A stretch of 64,000 bases of DNA from Deltaproteobacteria bacterium (GTDB lineage Bacteria > Myxococcota_A > Bradymonadia > REDH01). How positions within the stretch are numbered: position 1 is the stretch's first letter; the number at the start of each line of letters is the position of its first letter. The notes under the pieces were generated by a model. The model saw only the letters and a program-made list of their open reading frames with translations. It had not been told where the DNA came from and ran no database searches. Shown one piece after another: positions 55,514 through 64,000 of the stretch. The stretch spans positions 1-64,000 of the forward strand of contig REDH01000081.1 of the NCBI GenBank assembly GCA_007693585.1, written 5' to 3'. The position numbers and the translations under genes were made by a program.

Positions 55514-57289
55514 TCAGCCAGCCGCGGGCAACTGCACCGACACCAGCGCCGCGTAGGCCCCACCGCCGCGGATCAGCGCGTCGTGGGTGCCCGCCTCGGC
55601 AATGCGCCCCCCCTGGACCACGGCGATCCGGTCCGCCCCCCGCACGGTCGACAGGCGATGGGCGATGATCAGCGTGGTCCGTCCCTCCATGAGCCGCTCG
55701 AGCGCCTCCTGAACCAGGCGCTCGCTCCCCGCGTCGAGCGCGCTCGTGGCCTCGTCGAGGATCAGCACCGCCGGGTCGCGCAGCAGGGCCCGGGCGATCG
55801 CCACCCGCTGCTTCTGGCCGCCGGAGAGCTGCACCCCGCGCTCCCCCACCCGCGTGTCCATCCCCGATGGGAAGGACTCGATGAACTCCAGCGCGTTCGC
55901 CGCTTCGGCCGCCGCCCGCACCTCCGCCGCGGTCGCACCCTCACGCCCGAAGCGAATGTTCTCCTCGATGCTCCCCGAGAACAGCAGCGGCTCCTGCGCC
56001 ACGACCCCGATGTTCTCACGCAACCATCGCGCGTCGAGCTCCCGGACGTCGTGGCCGTCCACCTCGATGCTGCCGCCCGTCACGTCGTGGAGACGACAGA
56101 GGAGTCCGGCGAGGGTACTCTTGCCGCCCCCGGACGGACCCACCAGCGCCGTCCGGCTGCCCGGCGCCAGCTCCAGATCGATCCCCGCCAGCACCTCCGT
56201 GTCCGGCCGGGTCGGATAGGCGAAGCGCACCCCCCGGAACGCCACTCGACCCTTCGCGTGCTCCGGACGCAGCCCTCCGGGGCGCTCCACGTCGGCGCGC
56301 TCGTCGAGCAGGTCGAAGACCCGCTCCGCCGCGCCGGACGCCCGCATCAGGTCGGTCCACAGCCCGGCCAGCGTGCCGAGGGAGAACGCGACAATGAGCG
56401 TGTAGAGCACGAAGCTGGTGAGCTGGCCCAGCGACATGGCCTCCGCGAGCACCAGATGACCTCCACGCCACAGGACGAGGACGACGGCCGCAAAGCCCGC
56501 CGTCGACGCGGCGCCGGTGAACACCGCGGTCACGAACGCGCGCCGGCGCGCCAGCCGAAACGAGCGCTCCACGGCCCCTGTGTAGGCGGTGGCCCGTGCC
56601 GCCTCCCGGGTGAACAGGCGCACCGTTCGCAGCCCTCCGAGGGCCTCCTCGGCGACATTGCTCGCCTCGGCGAGGGCGTCCTGCACCTCCCGCGACAGCC
56701 TCCGGATGCGGCGCCCGAACACGACGGCGCCGATGGCCACGGGCGGAACCACCACGAGCATCCAGGCGGTCAGGGTCGGCGAGGTCCACCACAGCAGCGC
56801 CATGCCGCCCAGCACGGAGACGAGCGACCGCAGAGCCATGGAGACGTTCACCGTGACCGTGTTCTGCAGGACCGCGGTGTCGGAGGCCAGACGGTTGAGC
56901 AGCTCACCGGTGCGTCGCCGATCAAAGAAGGCGACGTCCAGGGCGACGAGATGGGCGAAGAGCTGGCTGCGCAATCGAGCGACCACGCGTTCGCCGGCCA
57001 CGGTGAAGAGGTGATAGCGCAGGGCGATGGCGACCCCCTGAACCGCGAACACGCCGAGCATGGCCATGGCGGCGACATCCAGGCGGCGGGGGTCCCCGCC
57101 CTCGACCGCCGCGTCGATGATCAGGCGAATCGCCTGGGGCCAGATGAGCCCCATGGCGCTTCCGACGAGCAGGAACACGGAGGCGACGGCGAGGGTGCGC
57201 CACTCGTCGCGCGCGAGGGCGAGAAGCCGCCGGGTGGTGGCCCGACGCGGCGGGCGCCCGGCGGTGTCGGGCGGGGGAGACCCGGTCAT
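55514..57289 (-). CDS. ABC exporter half-transporter (MsbA/BmrA type)
   Basis: 591-residue fused permease-ATPase. The transmembrane domain (about residues 30-320) has six predicted TMs and the coupling-helix region VAEEALGGLRTVRLFTREA. The nucleotide-binding domain contains Walker A GPSGGGKST, Q-loop VAQEPLLFSGSI, signature LSGGQKQRVAIARAL, Walker B VLILDEATSALD and H-loop IAHRLSTV. It would act as a dimer exporting lipids or drugs. The start overlaps the rsmC stop by 4 bases (57286-57289), so it is translated with rsmC. Confidence 0.9.
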   Translation of the reverse strand: MTGSPPPDTAGRPPRRATTRRLLALARDEWRTLAVASVFLLVGSAMGLIWPQAIRLIIDAAVEGGDPRRLDVAAMAMLGVFAVQGVAIALRYHLFTVAGERVVARLRSQLFAHLVALDVAFFDRRRTGELLNRLASDTAVLQNTVTVNVSMALRSLVSVLGGMALLWWTSPTLTAWMLVVVPPVAIGAVVFGRRIRRLSREVQDALAEASNVAEEALGGLRTVRLFTREAARATAYTGAVERSFRLARRRAFVTAVFTGAASTAGFAAVVLVLWRGGHLVLAEAMSLGQLTSFVLYTLIVAFSLGTLAGLWTDLMRASGAAERVFDLLDERADVERPGGLRPEHAKGRVAFRGVRFAYPTRPDTEVLAGIDLELAPGSRTALVGPSGGGKSTLAGLLCRLHDVTGGSIEVDGHDVRELDARWLRENIGVVAQEPLLFSGSIEENIRFGREGATAAEVRAAAEAANALEFIESFPSGMDTRVGERGVQLSGGQKQRVAIARALLRDPAVLILDEATSALDAGSERLVQEALERLMEGRTTLIIAHRLSTVRGADRIAVVQGGRIAEAGTHDALIRGGGAYAALVSVQLPAAG

Positions 57290-58326
57290 CGGCGCAGGCG
57301 AGGTTCCGCGCCCACCCAGACCTGATAGCGGCCGTCATCGGCGAGGCACTCGACGCGCTGGAAGGATTCTTCGAGCCATTGGTTGTACCGAAGAAACCGG
57401 TTGCACACCAGAATGATGCGCCCCCTTTTGTGAAGTCGTGCCGCGCTCTCGCGCACGAGTCGCTCGCCCACCCCGTACTCGGTGCGCACGCCCTGATGGA
57501 AGGGTGGATTGCTGACGACGAGATCGATGCGCCCATCGATGTCGGCGAGAACATCGGAGGCGAGCACGGTGGCCGCCACGCCATTGGCCTGAAGGGTGGC
57601 CTCGCTTGCGGCGAGGGCTGCGGCGTCGACGTCGCAGCAGAGCAGTTCGATGTCCGGGGCGCGTCGTCCGATGAACGCGCCGATGACCCCGGCGCCGCAC
57701 CCCACGTCGACCACCCTTCCCTCTTCGGGGAGGGAGAGGTTCTCGAGCAGAAGACGGGTGCCCTCGTCGAGCCCGTCTGCGGAGAAGACACCCGGGCGGG
57801 TGATCACGTGCAGGTCGACCCCGGCGACGGTGAGTTCATGGTGGACGGGCTCGGGCGGAGCGGCGTCGGGTCGTGGGCCGGTGGCCCGATGGAGCTGGCA
57901 GTGGCGCGCGCTCTCGAGGCGGGACACGTGCTCGAAGGCCTCCTCGAGCACGCGCGGCGCCGATCGGATTCCGGCGCCGTTGCCGCCAACGACGAGGAGC
58001 TCGCCGTCGGGCGCGAGGACCTGCGCGGCGGTCGCCGAAAGCTCGCGCAAGCGGGCCTTCCCGTGGGGCAGGAAGAGCAGCACGACATCCCGCGGCGCGA
58101 GGGACGGGTCGGGAACAACCGCGAAGCCGTGGTCGAGCGAGTCGGGCATGGACCGGTGGCGATCCCACCGCGTGTGAAGCCAGTGGACATCGCTCGCGCC
58201 CATCTCGTCCATGAGGTGCGCTGCCGCCTCCGGTTCGGGGAGATCGATGACGAGCGCCCGCCGATCGGTGAAGCGGCCGAGGACTGCACGAACGAGGACG
58301 AGCGGTTCTTCGCGGTTGCGGGCCAT
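57286..58326 (-). CDS. 16S rRNA (guanine-N2) methyltransferase RsmC-like
   Basis: 346-residue protein with the RsmC/RlmG two-domain design: an N-terminal degenerate methyltransferase (about 1-165) and an active C-terminal domain. The active domain has motif I VVDVGCGAGVIGAFIGRR, the acidic CCDVDAAAL and the catalytic NPPFHQG. Length equals E. coli RsmC, which methylates G1207 of 16S rRNA. RlmG (23S) is the alternative. The ATG at 58326 was chosen because it gives the family length. Its stop overlaps the ABC exporter start. Confidence 0.85.
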   Translation of the reverse strand: MARNREEPLVLVRAVLGRFTDRRALVIDLPEPEAAAHLMDEMGASDVHWLHTRWDRHRSMPDSLDHGFAVVPDPSLAPRDVVLLFLPHGKARLRELSATAAQVLAPDGELLVVGGNGAGIRSAPRVLEEAFEHVSRLESARHCQLHRATGPRPDAAPPEPVHHELTVAGVDLHVITRPGVFSADGLDEGTRLLLENLSLPEEGRVVDVGCGAGVIGAFIGRRAPDIELLCCDVDAAALAASEATLQANGVAATVLASDVLADIDGRIDLVVSNPPFHQGVRTEYGVGERLVRESAARLHKRGRIILVCNRFLRYNQWLEESFQRVECLADDGRYQVWVGAEPRLRR

Positions 58327-58490
58327 GCGCTGGCGGGGAACGGTGGGATGAACCCGGGCCGGGCGGCACACCCGGCAGAGGACCGGAGACGATCCCGATG
58401 GTCGTAGCGCATGCATCCTCCCTTGGCCACGGGCACGATGTCTGCGGTGCGGAGCGCGATGCCCCCTCGCCGCCCACCGGATGCACTTCC

Positions 58491-61400
58491 TCAGCCGCCG
58501 AAGCCGCTGCTGGCACAGGACGCCCCATCCTGCTCCTCCCAGGTCCCCTGGTTGCACTGGAAGGTGGCGGTGCCCGTGATCGGAGGTTCGCTGTCGCTGG
58601 CGGTTCTCGACTGGCCATGGTTGCGGGCGTTGAAGGAGGCGCTGCAGGTGAACCCGTCCACGGTCCACGAGAGCGTCTCGCGGGCACATCGGCGATCGGA
58701 GGCGCACGCTGCGTCAGTTCCGCCGTTGCTTCCGAGACACGTCCACGTGAACGGTCCACCCCCGCTCACTGCGGTCGGCGTTCCGTCGCTGCAGAGGTTG
58801 TTCGACGGCGCGTTGACCGTGTTGCCACCATCTGCCGTGCCGCACTGGCCGTCCACCACGGGTGCGCAGGTCGCGCCGGGCTGCGCAACCCAGGTCCCCT
58901 GCCGGCACTCGAGGGTCGCGGCGCCGGTGTTCGGGCGTTCACTGTCGGACACGGGGCGGGTGTGCCCGTTCTCGCCCTGCGTCACCGGGCTGCTGCAGGT
59001 ACTTCCATCCACGGTCCATGATGCAGCACCCCCCTCGCAGCTCCGGTCGGAAGAACACGATGCATCGTCGCCTCCATTGCTCCCTGCGCAGGTCCAGGCA
59101 AAGGGCCCGTTGCCGCTCACGGCGGAAGGTGCTCCCGTTGCACAGAGGTCTGCGGTGGGCGCTCCGAGCGTGCTGTTCCCCGCCGCCTCTCCGCACGTAC
59201 CGCTGACGACCGGTGCGCACGTCGCGCCGGGTTGCTGGTTCCACGCCCCCTGCTCACAGCGGTAGGTTGCCGATCCGGCGGTCTGCGGACCCTGTGCGGT
59301 GGCGGTTCGGGACTGCCCGTGGTTCCGGTTGCCGATCTCCCCGCCGCAGGTGCTTCCCTCCACGGTCCAGCTCATCGAGACACCGGCACAACTGCGGTTC
59401 GAGGAGCACTCGGCATCGGCTCCTGCTCCGCTGCCCTGGCAGGTCCACGTCCAGGGCCCGTCCCCGGTCACGGGAGTCGCCGTGCCAGCGCTGCAGAGAT
59501 TGCTCGTCGGCGGGGTGAGGGTGCTGCGTCCGCGCGCCGATCCGCACGCCCCGACCACGCCGGGCGCGCAGGTCGCTCCCGACTGCGGAACCCACGCGCC
59601 CTGATCGCAGCGCAGGGTGGCCGTGCCGGTGTTGGGCGGCCCGTTGTCCGTCGCCGTGCGGGACTGGCCATGGTTTCGAGCAGCGACCGATCCACTGCAG
59701 GTGTGGTCCCCCACTGTCCAGGAGGCCTCGCCCCCCGCGCAGCTCCGGTTGGCGGAGCATGTGATGTCGTCGCCGCCGTTGAGGCCTCCGCAGGTCCAGG
59801 TAAAGGGGCCGTCGCCACTCACGGCGGAGGCCGTTCCGGCGGTGCACAGGTCGCTGGTCGGGGCGGAGCCGAAGTGGCCGCCGCCGGCCTCGCCACACGC
59901 ACCGTCCACGACCGGCTGGCACGTGGCACCGGGCTGACGGGTCCACGCGCCCTGATCGCATCGGAATTGCGCCGACCCGGTGTTCGGAAGATCGTCGTCG
60001 GTAGCGGTACGCGACTGGCCGTGCTGGGCGGAGGTCACGGATCCGGCGCAGGCGTTGCCGCTCACCGACCAGTTGCGTGCCCCCGCGGTGCAGCTCCGGT
60101 TCGACGAACACGAGGCGCTCTCGCCCTGATTGCTCCCCTCGCAGGTCCAGGTGAACGGTCCCGAGCCCTCCACGGCCGAGGGCGTGCCTGCGCTGCACAG
60201 GTTGCCGGTCGGCGCATTGGGCGTGCTTCCTCCGTCGGCCGAGCCGCACGCGCCGTCGACGACCGGTGCGCAGGTGGCCCCGCCCTGCTGCGCCCATTCG
60301 CCCTGCTGGCAGCGGAAGGTGGCGCGCCCGGCGAGCGGTGGGCCGCTGTCGGTCGCGTTGCGCGTGCGACCATGTTCCCGCCCCGAGACCGTACCGCTGC
60401 AGGTGAGGCCATCCACAGTCCAGGAGCGGGTCTCGCGGTCGCAGCTTCGATCTGCGCTGCACTCGGCGTCCTCGCCGCCCTCCGCGCCGACGCAGGTCCA
60501 GGTGAACGGCCCCTCGCCGCTCACGCCCGATGGCGTACCCGAGGCGCACAGGTCGCTGTCCGGAACCTCGCTGGTGCTGCCCCCCGCGGCAGAGCCGCAC
60601 GCAGCATGGATGACGGCGGAGCAGGTCGCCCCGTCCTCTTCCATCCAGGTGCCCTGCTCGCACCGGAAGGTGGCTGTCCCGCGGTTGGGGGGGCCCTCGT
60701 CGGATGCGGACGCGGTCCGGCCATGGTCCCGCCCCGACAGCAGATCACCGCACGACTGATCGTCCACGGTCCACGTCGCCGTCTCCGCTTCGCAGCTCCG
60801 GCTCGACGAGCAGTTGACGTCGGGTTCGTCGCCGCTCCCGAGACACGTCCATGTGAACGGGCCTTCACCGTCGACCGCCGTGGGTGTCCCCGCGCTGCAC
60901 AGGGCCGAGTCGGGGGCGGTCGCCGTGCTGCGGCCGGAAGCCGGTCCGCAGATTCCACCCTGGCAGACCTGCACGGTCAGGGCTGCGGCCTCACTGGTTC
61001 GGGACAGGCAGGATCCCGAGGCCACAGCCCGGAAGAGGTGGCCGTCCATCTCCTGCGTCACGGCCGTTCGCCGCAGGGTGTCCGCCGAGCTGTCCTCGAA
61101 GCCGTCCTCTCCGGTCAGATCCTGCCAGGTCTCGCCCGCATCGACGCTCCGCTGCCAGACGATGGCCGGCTCGTCCCCCGAAGCCTCCACGGAGAAGGAG
61201 ACCGGCCCCCCCACGCACGCCGTCGCGTCTTCGGGGGACGCCTCAATCGTCACCTGGTCCTCCGGACACACGCAGGTGCCCTCCTCGCAGCGACGTCCAT
61301 CCGTGCAGGCGTTTCCGCACGCACCGCAGTGCCGCTCATCCGTCTGCGGATCCGCCTCGCCGATGCAGATGAGTTCCACGTCCGACGTGCAGAACCAGCG

Positions 61401-62102
61401 CCCCGTGTCGCAGTAGCCGCAGTTCTCCTCGGGGGCGCCCGGCAGGGGACCACAGCCCCCGCAGAGGTTGAACCCGGGGTCCTCGCAGGAGATCACCTCC
61501 GTTCCGTCGCAGACGAGGCGGCCACACTGGCCGCAGTGCGCGCCGACATCGCCGGCCATGGAGGTGCATCCTCCGCAGACGTTGGCCGGAACACACGCTC
61601 CGTCACAGACCAGCTCGCCGGAGGGGCAGAAGCAGGCACCGTCCGCGCAGCTCGCTCCTGTCGGGCACACCTCCCCGCAGCCTCCGCAATTCTCGGGATC
61701 CGTCCGCAGGTCCACCTCGCACCCCGTCTCCTCATCCCCGTCGCAGTTGGCGAGACCCACCGGACACTCCGAGCGGACGCACATCCCGCTCTGACACCGG
61801 TAGCCCTCGGGGCATGCCGCGCCACACGCGCCGCAGTGATCGTCGGAGAAGCGGGTGTTCGTCTCGCACCCCGTCTCCCGGTTCCCGTCGCAGTTGGCGA
61901 ACGGCGGCTCGCAGTCGAGCGCGCAGTCCTCGCCCTCGCACGGGTCATCCCCGCAACCCGATGTGCGGTCGCACACATCTCCACCCCCACCCTCCTGCGT
62001 GATCTCCGTCAGTCCGGACTCGTCCGAACAGGCCCACAGCATGGCGATGGCGACGACCGCGGGAAGGAGTACTCCTGCACGAAAAGGGGCTGCGGTCATC
62101 AT
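58491..62102 (-). CDS. Giant lipoprotein with seven 116-residue tandem repeats
   Basis: 1203-residue lipoprotein. GGAGG before two adjacent ATGs and lipobox LWAC (Cys25) fix the start. About residues 30-320 are Cys-rich, with GCETNTRFSDDHCGACGAAC and further C-x-x-C units. An Ig-like domain follows (VGGPVSFSVEASGDEPAIVWQRS, about 325-385). The rest, to the stop, is seven repeats of about 116 residues. Each runs CGxAxGxST, LCSAGTPSAV, GPFTWTC, CSSxRSC, SWTVxGxTC, HGQSRTAT and ATFRCxQGxW, ending GATCAPVVDG. Eight or so Cys per repeat are conserved. The product is probably an extended, disulfide-rich surface filament or adhesin (inference). Confidence 0.82.
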   Translation of the reverse strand: MMTAAPFRAGVLLPAVVAIAMLWACSDESGLTEITQEGGGGDVCDRTSGCGDDPCEGEDCALDCEPPFANCDGNRETGCETNTRFSDDHCGACGAACPEGYRCQSGMCVRSECPVGLANCDGDEETGCEVDLRTDPENCGGCGEVCPTGASCADGACFCPSGELVCDGACVPANVCGGCTSMAGDVGAHCGQCGRLVCDGTEVISCEDPGFNLCGGCGPLPGAPEENCGYCDTGRWFCTSDVELICIGEADPQTDERHCGACGNACTDGRRCEEGTCVCPEDQVTIEASPEDATACVGGPVSFSVEASGDEPAIVWQRSVDAGETWQDLTGEDGFEDSSADTLRRTAVTQEMDGHLFRAVASGSCLSRTSEAAALTVQVCQGGICGPASGRSTATAPDSALCSAGTPTAVDGEGPFTWTCLGSGDEPDVNCSSSRSCEAETATWTVDDQSCGDLLSGRDHGRTASASDEGPPNRGTATFRCEQGTWMEEDGATCSAVIHAACGSAAGGSTSEVPDSDLCASGTPSGVSGEGPFTWTCVGAEGGEDAECSADRSCDRETRSWTVDGLTCSGTVSGREHGRTRNATDSGPPLAGRATFRCQQGEWAQQGGATCAPVVDGACGSADGGSTPNAPTGNLCSAGTPSAVEGSGPFTWTCEGSNQGESASCSSNRSCTAGARNWSVSGNACAGSVTSAQHGQSRTATDDDLPNTGSAQFRCDQGAWTRQPGATCQPVVDGACGEAGGGHFGSAPTSDLCTAGTASAVSGDGPFTWTCGGLNGGDDITCSANRSCAGGEASWTVGDHTCSGSVAARNHGQSRTATDNGPPNTGTATLRCDQGAWVPQSGATCAPGVVGACGSARGRSTLTPPTSNLCSAGTATPVTGDGPWTWTCQGSGAGADAECSSNRSCAGVSMSWTVEGSTCGGEIGNRNHGQSRTATAQGPQTAGSATYRCEQGAWNQQPGATCAPVVSGTCGEAAGNSTLGAPTADLCATGAPSAVSGNGPFAWTCAGSNGGDDASCSSDRSCEGGAASWTVDGSTCSSPVTQGENGHTRPVSDSERPNTGAATLECRQGTWVAQPGATCAPVVDGQCGTADGGNTVNAPSNNLCSDGTPTAVSGGGPFTWTCLGSNGGTDAACASDRRCARETLSWTVDGFTCSASFNARNHGQSRTASDSEPPITGTATFQCNQGTWEEQDGASCASSGFGG
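58494..60955 (-). repeat. Array of seven ~350-bp protein-coding repeats
   Basis: Encodes the seven tandem ~116-residue modules of the giant lipoprotein. The modules share their Cys framework and motifs but differ at many positions, so they are old duplications under selection for structure rather than recent copies. The last module (ending at 58494) loses the closing GATCAPVVDG for GASCASSGFGG. Confidence 0.85.
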
Positions 62103-62133
62103 CACGCCTCCGGGCCCGACTGGCCAACGCGAG

Positions 62134-62149
62134 GTGCTCACACGAGCAC
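62134..62149 (-). promoter_or_regulatory. Stem-loop in the 5' leader of the giant lipoprotein gene
   Basis: GTGCTC and GAGCAC pair perfectly around the 4-base loop ACAC, 31 bases before the ATG. It could be an operator or an RNA stem near the ribosome site. Confidence 0.35.
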
Positions 62150-62221
62150 GGGATCGGTGAAAACGTGGCCTGCGATGACCGGCCCCCGGCCTGCCTTGCA
62201 GCACACGCAACCTCTCTGCCA

Positions 62222-62250
62222 ACGATATCAGCGACAGCCCCACTCGGCAA
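62222..62250 (-). promoter_or_regulatory. Promoter for the giant lipoprotein gene
   Basis: Minus strand TTGCCG (62250-62245), 17 bases, TATCGT (62227-62222). The -35 is identical to that of the 22135 gene. Leader length is about 110 bases. Confidence 0.55.
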
Positions 62251-62263
62251 CGAAACGCGCACG

Positions 62264-62280
62264 GAATTCGAACCGAATTC
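62264..62280. promoter_or_regulatory. 17-bp palindrome, candidate regulator site
   Basis: GAATTCGAACCGAATTC is a perfect inverted repeat (7-bp arms, 3-base centre), A/T-rich in a GC-rich region. It lies 13 bases upstream of the -35 of the giant lipoprotein gene, the usual position of an activator site, and 165 bases before the divergent gene. Confidence 0.5.
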
Positions 62281-62445
62281 AGAGGGGGAAGACCGAACGG
62301 TGGCCGCCGAAGCTGCGCGTCGGACCGCGGACGGACGACAGGCCACGATGGGATTGCGCTCGCGCGAAGACTGCCCCACCCTGCCTCGTCGCGTACCGCC
62401 TCGATGGACCGTCCGCGGTCCGCCCACCCTGTCCGGGACGCCGAG

Positions 62446-63294
62446 ATGACGACCAAGACCTGGCCCGCAGCGCGCCTCCTGGCGGAAGCCACGGGGCTGG
62501 GCAGACGCGAGATCCGCCGGAGGCGCCTGACGCTTGTCGGTCCGGATGGGGAGCGCCTGGGAACCGGGGATCGGGTGTCGCTCGGTCGGGACTGGAAGCG
62601 CTTCTCGGCGGGCGAGTTCGCCTTCCGGGCCCGCACCGGTCCCCCGCTGACGCTGGCGGTGCACAAGCCGAAGGGCGTGGTCGTGTCCCGTCGGGAACCG
62701 CTGAGCACCGACCCCACGATCTTCGAGGTGTTCGCGGAGGTGCCGGGCATCGGGGCGGTGCAGCCCGTCGGGCGACTGGACGCCGACACGTCCGGTCTCC
62801 TGCTGCTCACCGCGGACGGTGCCCTGCTGCACCGGCTGACGCACCCGTCGGCGAAGGTGGAGCGCACGTATGCGGCGGCGCTGGAGTCCCCGCCGGACCC
62901 GGACGCGCTCGAGCGCCTCAAGGCGGGGACCCTGGCCCTGCGGGACGGTCACGTGCCCCGCCCCCTCGTCGTGGAGCCGCTGCCGCCGGCGGCGCTGGCG
63001 GCGGACGGGCTGGCGGAGCGCGACGACGCGCAGTGGTGGACGATCACGCTGACGGAAGGCCGCTACCACGAGGTTCGCCGGACGTTCGCGGCCTGTGGGG
63101 CGCCGGTCGCCGCTCTGGTTCGCACATCGCACGGCCCGCTGACGCTTCGGGAGCTCGTGCCTCGACCGGGGGACTGCGCACGACTGGAGGGGACATCGCT
63201 GGACGCGCTCCATGCGGCGGCAGGTCGGCCAGTCCCCGCGGATGTCGTGGAGATCGTGCCGGAAGGGGACATGACGTCCGCGGACGTCCCCTGA
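62446..63294 (+). CDS. RsuA/RluB-family pseudouridine synthase
   Basis: 282-residue enzyme that isomerises uridine in rRNA. It contains VHKPKGVVVSRR, the catalytic Asp motif GRLDADTSGLLLLTADG and the RsuA-branch EGRYHEVRR. The N-terminal region (RLLAEATGLGRREIRRRRLTLVG) replaces the usual S4 domain start and appears divergent. The start at 62446 was chosen because the domain begins close by. A C-terminal extension of about 30 residues is unusual. RsuA (16S U516) or RluE/RluB specificity cannot be decided from this sequence. Confidence 0.85.
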   Translation: MTTKTWPAARLLAEATGLGRREIRRRRLTLVGPDGERLGTGDRVSLGRDWKRFSAGEFAFRARTGPPLTLAVHKPKGVVVSRREPLSTDPTIFEVFAEVPGIGAVQPVGRLDADTSGLLLLTADGALLHRLTHPSAKVERTYAAALESPPDPDALERLKAGTLALRDGHVPRPLVVEPLPPAALAADGLAERDDAQWWTITLTEGRYHEVRRTFAACGAPVAALVRTSHGPLTLRELVPRPGDCARLEGTSLDALHAAAGRPVPADVVEIVPEGDMTSADVP

Positions 63295-63304
63295 TGGCCC
63301 GGCG

Positions 63305-64000
63305 TCAGGCGAGGAGGTTGGCGGCGGCGGCCGGTGCATCGAGGGCGCTTGCGAGGTCCAGGCGCTCGAGGTGAGCGAGGACGGCGAGGACGGCGGCTTC
63401 GTCCCAGGCGTCGCCGATGATCTGGAGCCCGACGGGGAGGCCGTCGCGAACGGCGATGGGCGCGGTTCCGGCAGGGAGGCCGGTGAGGTTGGCGAAGAAG
63501 TTGAACCGGCACATGGCGCGGGTGTGGACGTCGTCGCTGATGGCGGTGGCTTCCTCGCCGCGTGCGTAGGGAGGAGCGAGGACGGGGAGGGTCGGGAGCG
63601 CGAGGACATCGACGGTACGGAGGGTCTCGGCGGTCTGGATGCGCAGCAGGGTTCGGGTGCGCTGGGCGGCGAGGTACTCGTCGACGCCGAGTCGGGCGAT
63701 GAGCTGGAGTGCTACGGCGAGGTCGTCGCCGTAGGCGTCGCCGTTGAGGTGGAAGTCGTCGGCGAGGTTGGCGACGGTTTCGGGGGCGATGGAGAGCACA
63801 CCGACTGCGGGGGCGTGTTCGAGGGTGGGGATGTGGACGGGGACGAGGGTGGCTCCGTCGGCGGCGAGGGCATCGAGGGCGCGCTGGCCGTCGGCGGCGA
63901 TGGCGGGGTCGGCGTGTGCCCACTCGGTCTCGGGGACGCCGATGCGGAGCCCCCGCACACCGCGGCCGAGGGCGCGACGCCAGGACTTGCGGCCCTTCGG
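63305..64000 (-). CDS. Amidase signature-family enzyme, 5' part outside window
   Basis: C-terminal 231 residues of an amidase related to GatA. The frame stays open to the window edge (entering as PKGRKSWRRALGRGVRGLRIGVP), and GLRIGVPETEW marks the region that follows the catalytic core in this family. Later sequence RFNFFANLTGLPAGTAPI and GLPVGLQIIGDAWDEAAVL are typical of the end of the fold. The Ser-cisSer-Lys triad lies beyond the edge, so activity cannot be judged. A free amidase is more likely than the GatCAB subunit, since no gatC or gatB is nearby. Confidence 0.85.
   Translation of the reverse strand, partial: PKGRKSWRRALGRGVRGLRIGVPETEWAHADPAIAADGQRALDALAADGATLVPVHIPTLEHAPAVGVLSIAPETVANLADDFHLNGDAYGDDLAVALQLIARLGVDEYLAAQRTRTLLRIQTAETLRTVDVLALPTLPVLAPPYARGEEATAISDDVHTRAMCRFNFFANLTGLPAGTAPIAVRDGLPVGLQIIGDAWDEAAVLAVLAHLERLDLASALDAPAAAANLLA

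Larger units (their letters stand above)
62103..62445. other. Divergent regulatory region
   Basis: Separates the giant lipoprotein (minus) from the pseudouridine synthase (plus). It contains a promoter at 62222-62250, a hairpin at 62134-62149 and a palindrome at 62264-62280, all listed separately. No gene is supported. Confidence 0.6.

Noticed and set aside
58494-60955. CRISPR-like array reading of the regular repeats
   Set aside because: Units are about 350 bp, coding in one frame and diverged throughout. There are no short identical repeats with unique spacers.
59232-63374. 1380-residue plus-strand frame opposite the giant repeat lipoprotein and across the promoter region
   Set aside because: Spans an intergenic regulatory region and runs in a second frame over the pseudouridine synthase. 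The repeats it shows only mirror those of the opposite strand.

Overview
The window is a GC-rich bacterial chromosome segment that looks like a Myxococcota-type (deltaproteobacterial) genome. The reasons are a high density of Cys-rich and Pro/Thr/Ser-linker lipoproteins, a Ser/Thr protein kinase-like gene next to a TPR protein, an RRM RNA-binding protein, and large repeat-built secreted proteins. I count 45 protein genes, two of them cut by the window edges, and 17 begin with a convincing lipoprotein signal peptide (lipobox). No rRNA, tRNA, CRISPR array, insertion sequence or prophage was found. The phylum assignment is an inference from gene style.

Layout. 1-3449: a lipoprotein running off the left edge, then an alkaline-phosphatase-superfamily lipoprotein and an esterase lipoprotein. 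3466-10496: a complete peptide ABC importer operon on the minus strand (oppA-oppB-oppC-oppD-oppF) followed by a TrmN6-like methyltransferase. Its OppC carries four EF-hand calcium-binding loops inserted in the first extracytoplasmic loop, which is the most unusual feature of the window. 10635-14306: a giant Cys-rich lipoprotein. 14533-21868: an alpha-glucan unit of two lipoprotein alpha-amylases, a maltoporin-like outer-membrane protein and a MalK-type ATPase. 22135-33074: an island of secreted lipoproteins, including two collagen-like paralogues and three tandem paralogues of an unrecognised domain. 33239-37564: SRPBCC protein, RND/MMPL exporter, ApaH and SlyD. 37797-43440: a TPR protein with a likely pseudokinase, a small lipoprotein and a Cys-rich/type I periplasmic-binding fusion lipoprotein. 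43507-48174: two small genes, an ABC-2 exporter, a Sel1-like membrane protein and a serine hydrolase. 48323-53488: metY-metX-thrA. 53783-58326: RRM protein, lipase-like hydrolase, ABC exporter and RsmC. 58491-62102: a lipoprotein with seven tandem repeats of about 116 residues. 62446-64000: RsuA-family pseudouridine synthase and a truncated amidase.

How it fits together. Surface degradation (amylases, esterase, phosphatase), outer-membrane passage (maltoporin-like) and ATP-driven uptake (Opp, MalK) suggest a secretory, polymer-degrading lifestyle. The metY-metX-thrA operon links aspartate phosphorylation, homoserine formation, its acetylation and sulfhydrylation to homocysteine. Several lipoprotein genes share promoter-like boxes with a 17-bp spacer (TTGnnn / TAnnnT or TAnnnC). 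Coupled starts (ATGA, TGATG) mark the opp, amylase, met and rsmC/ABC operons.
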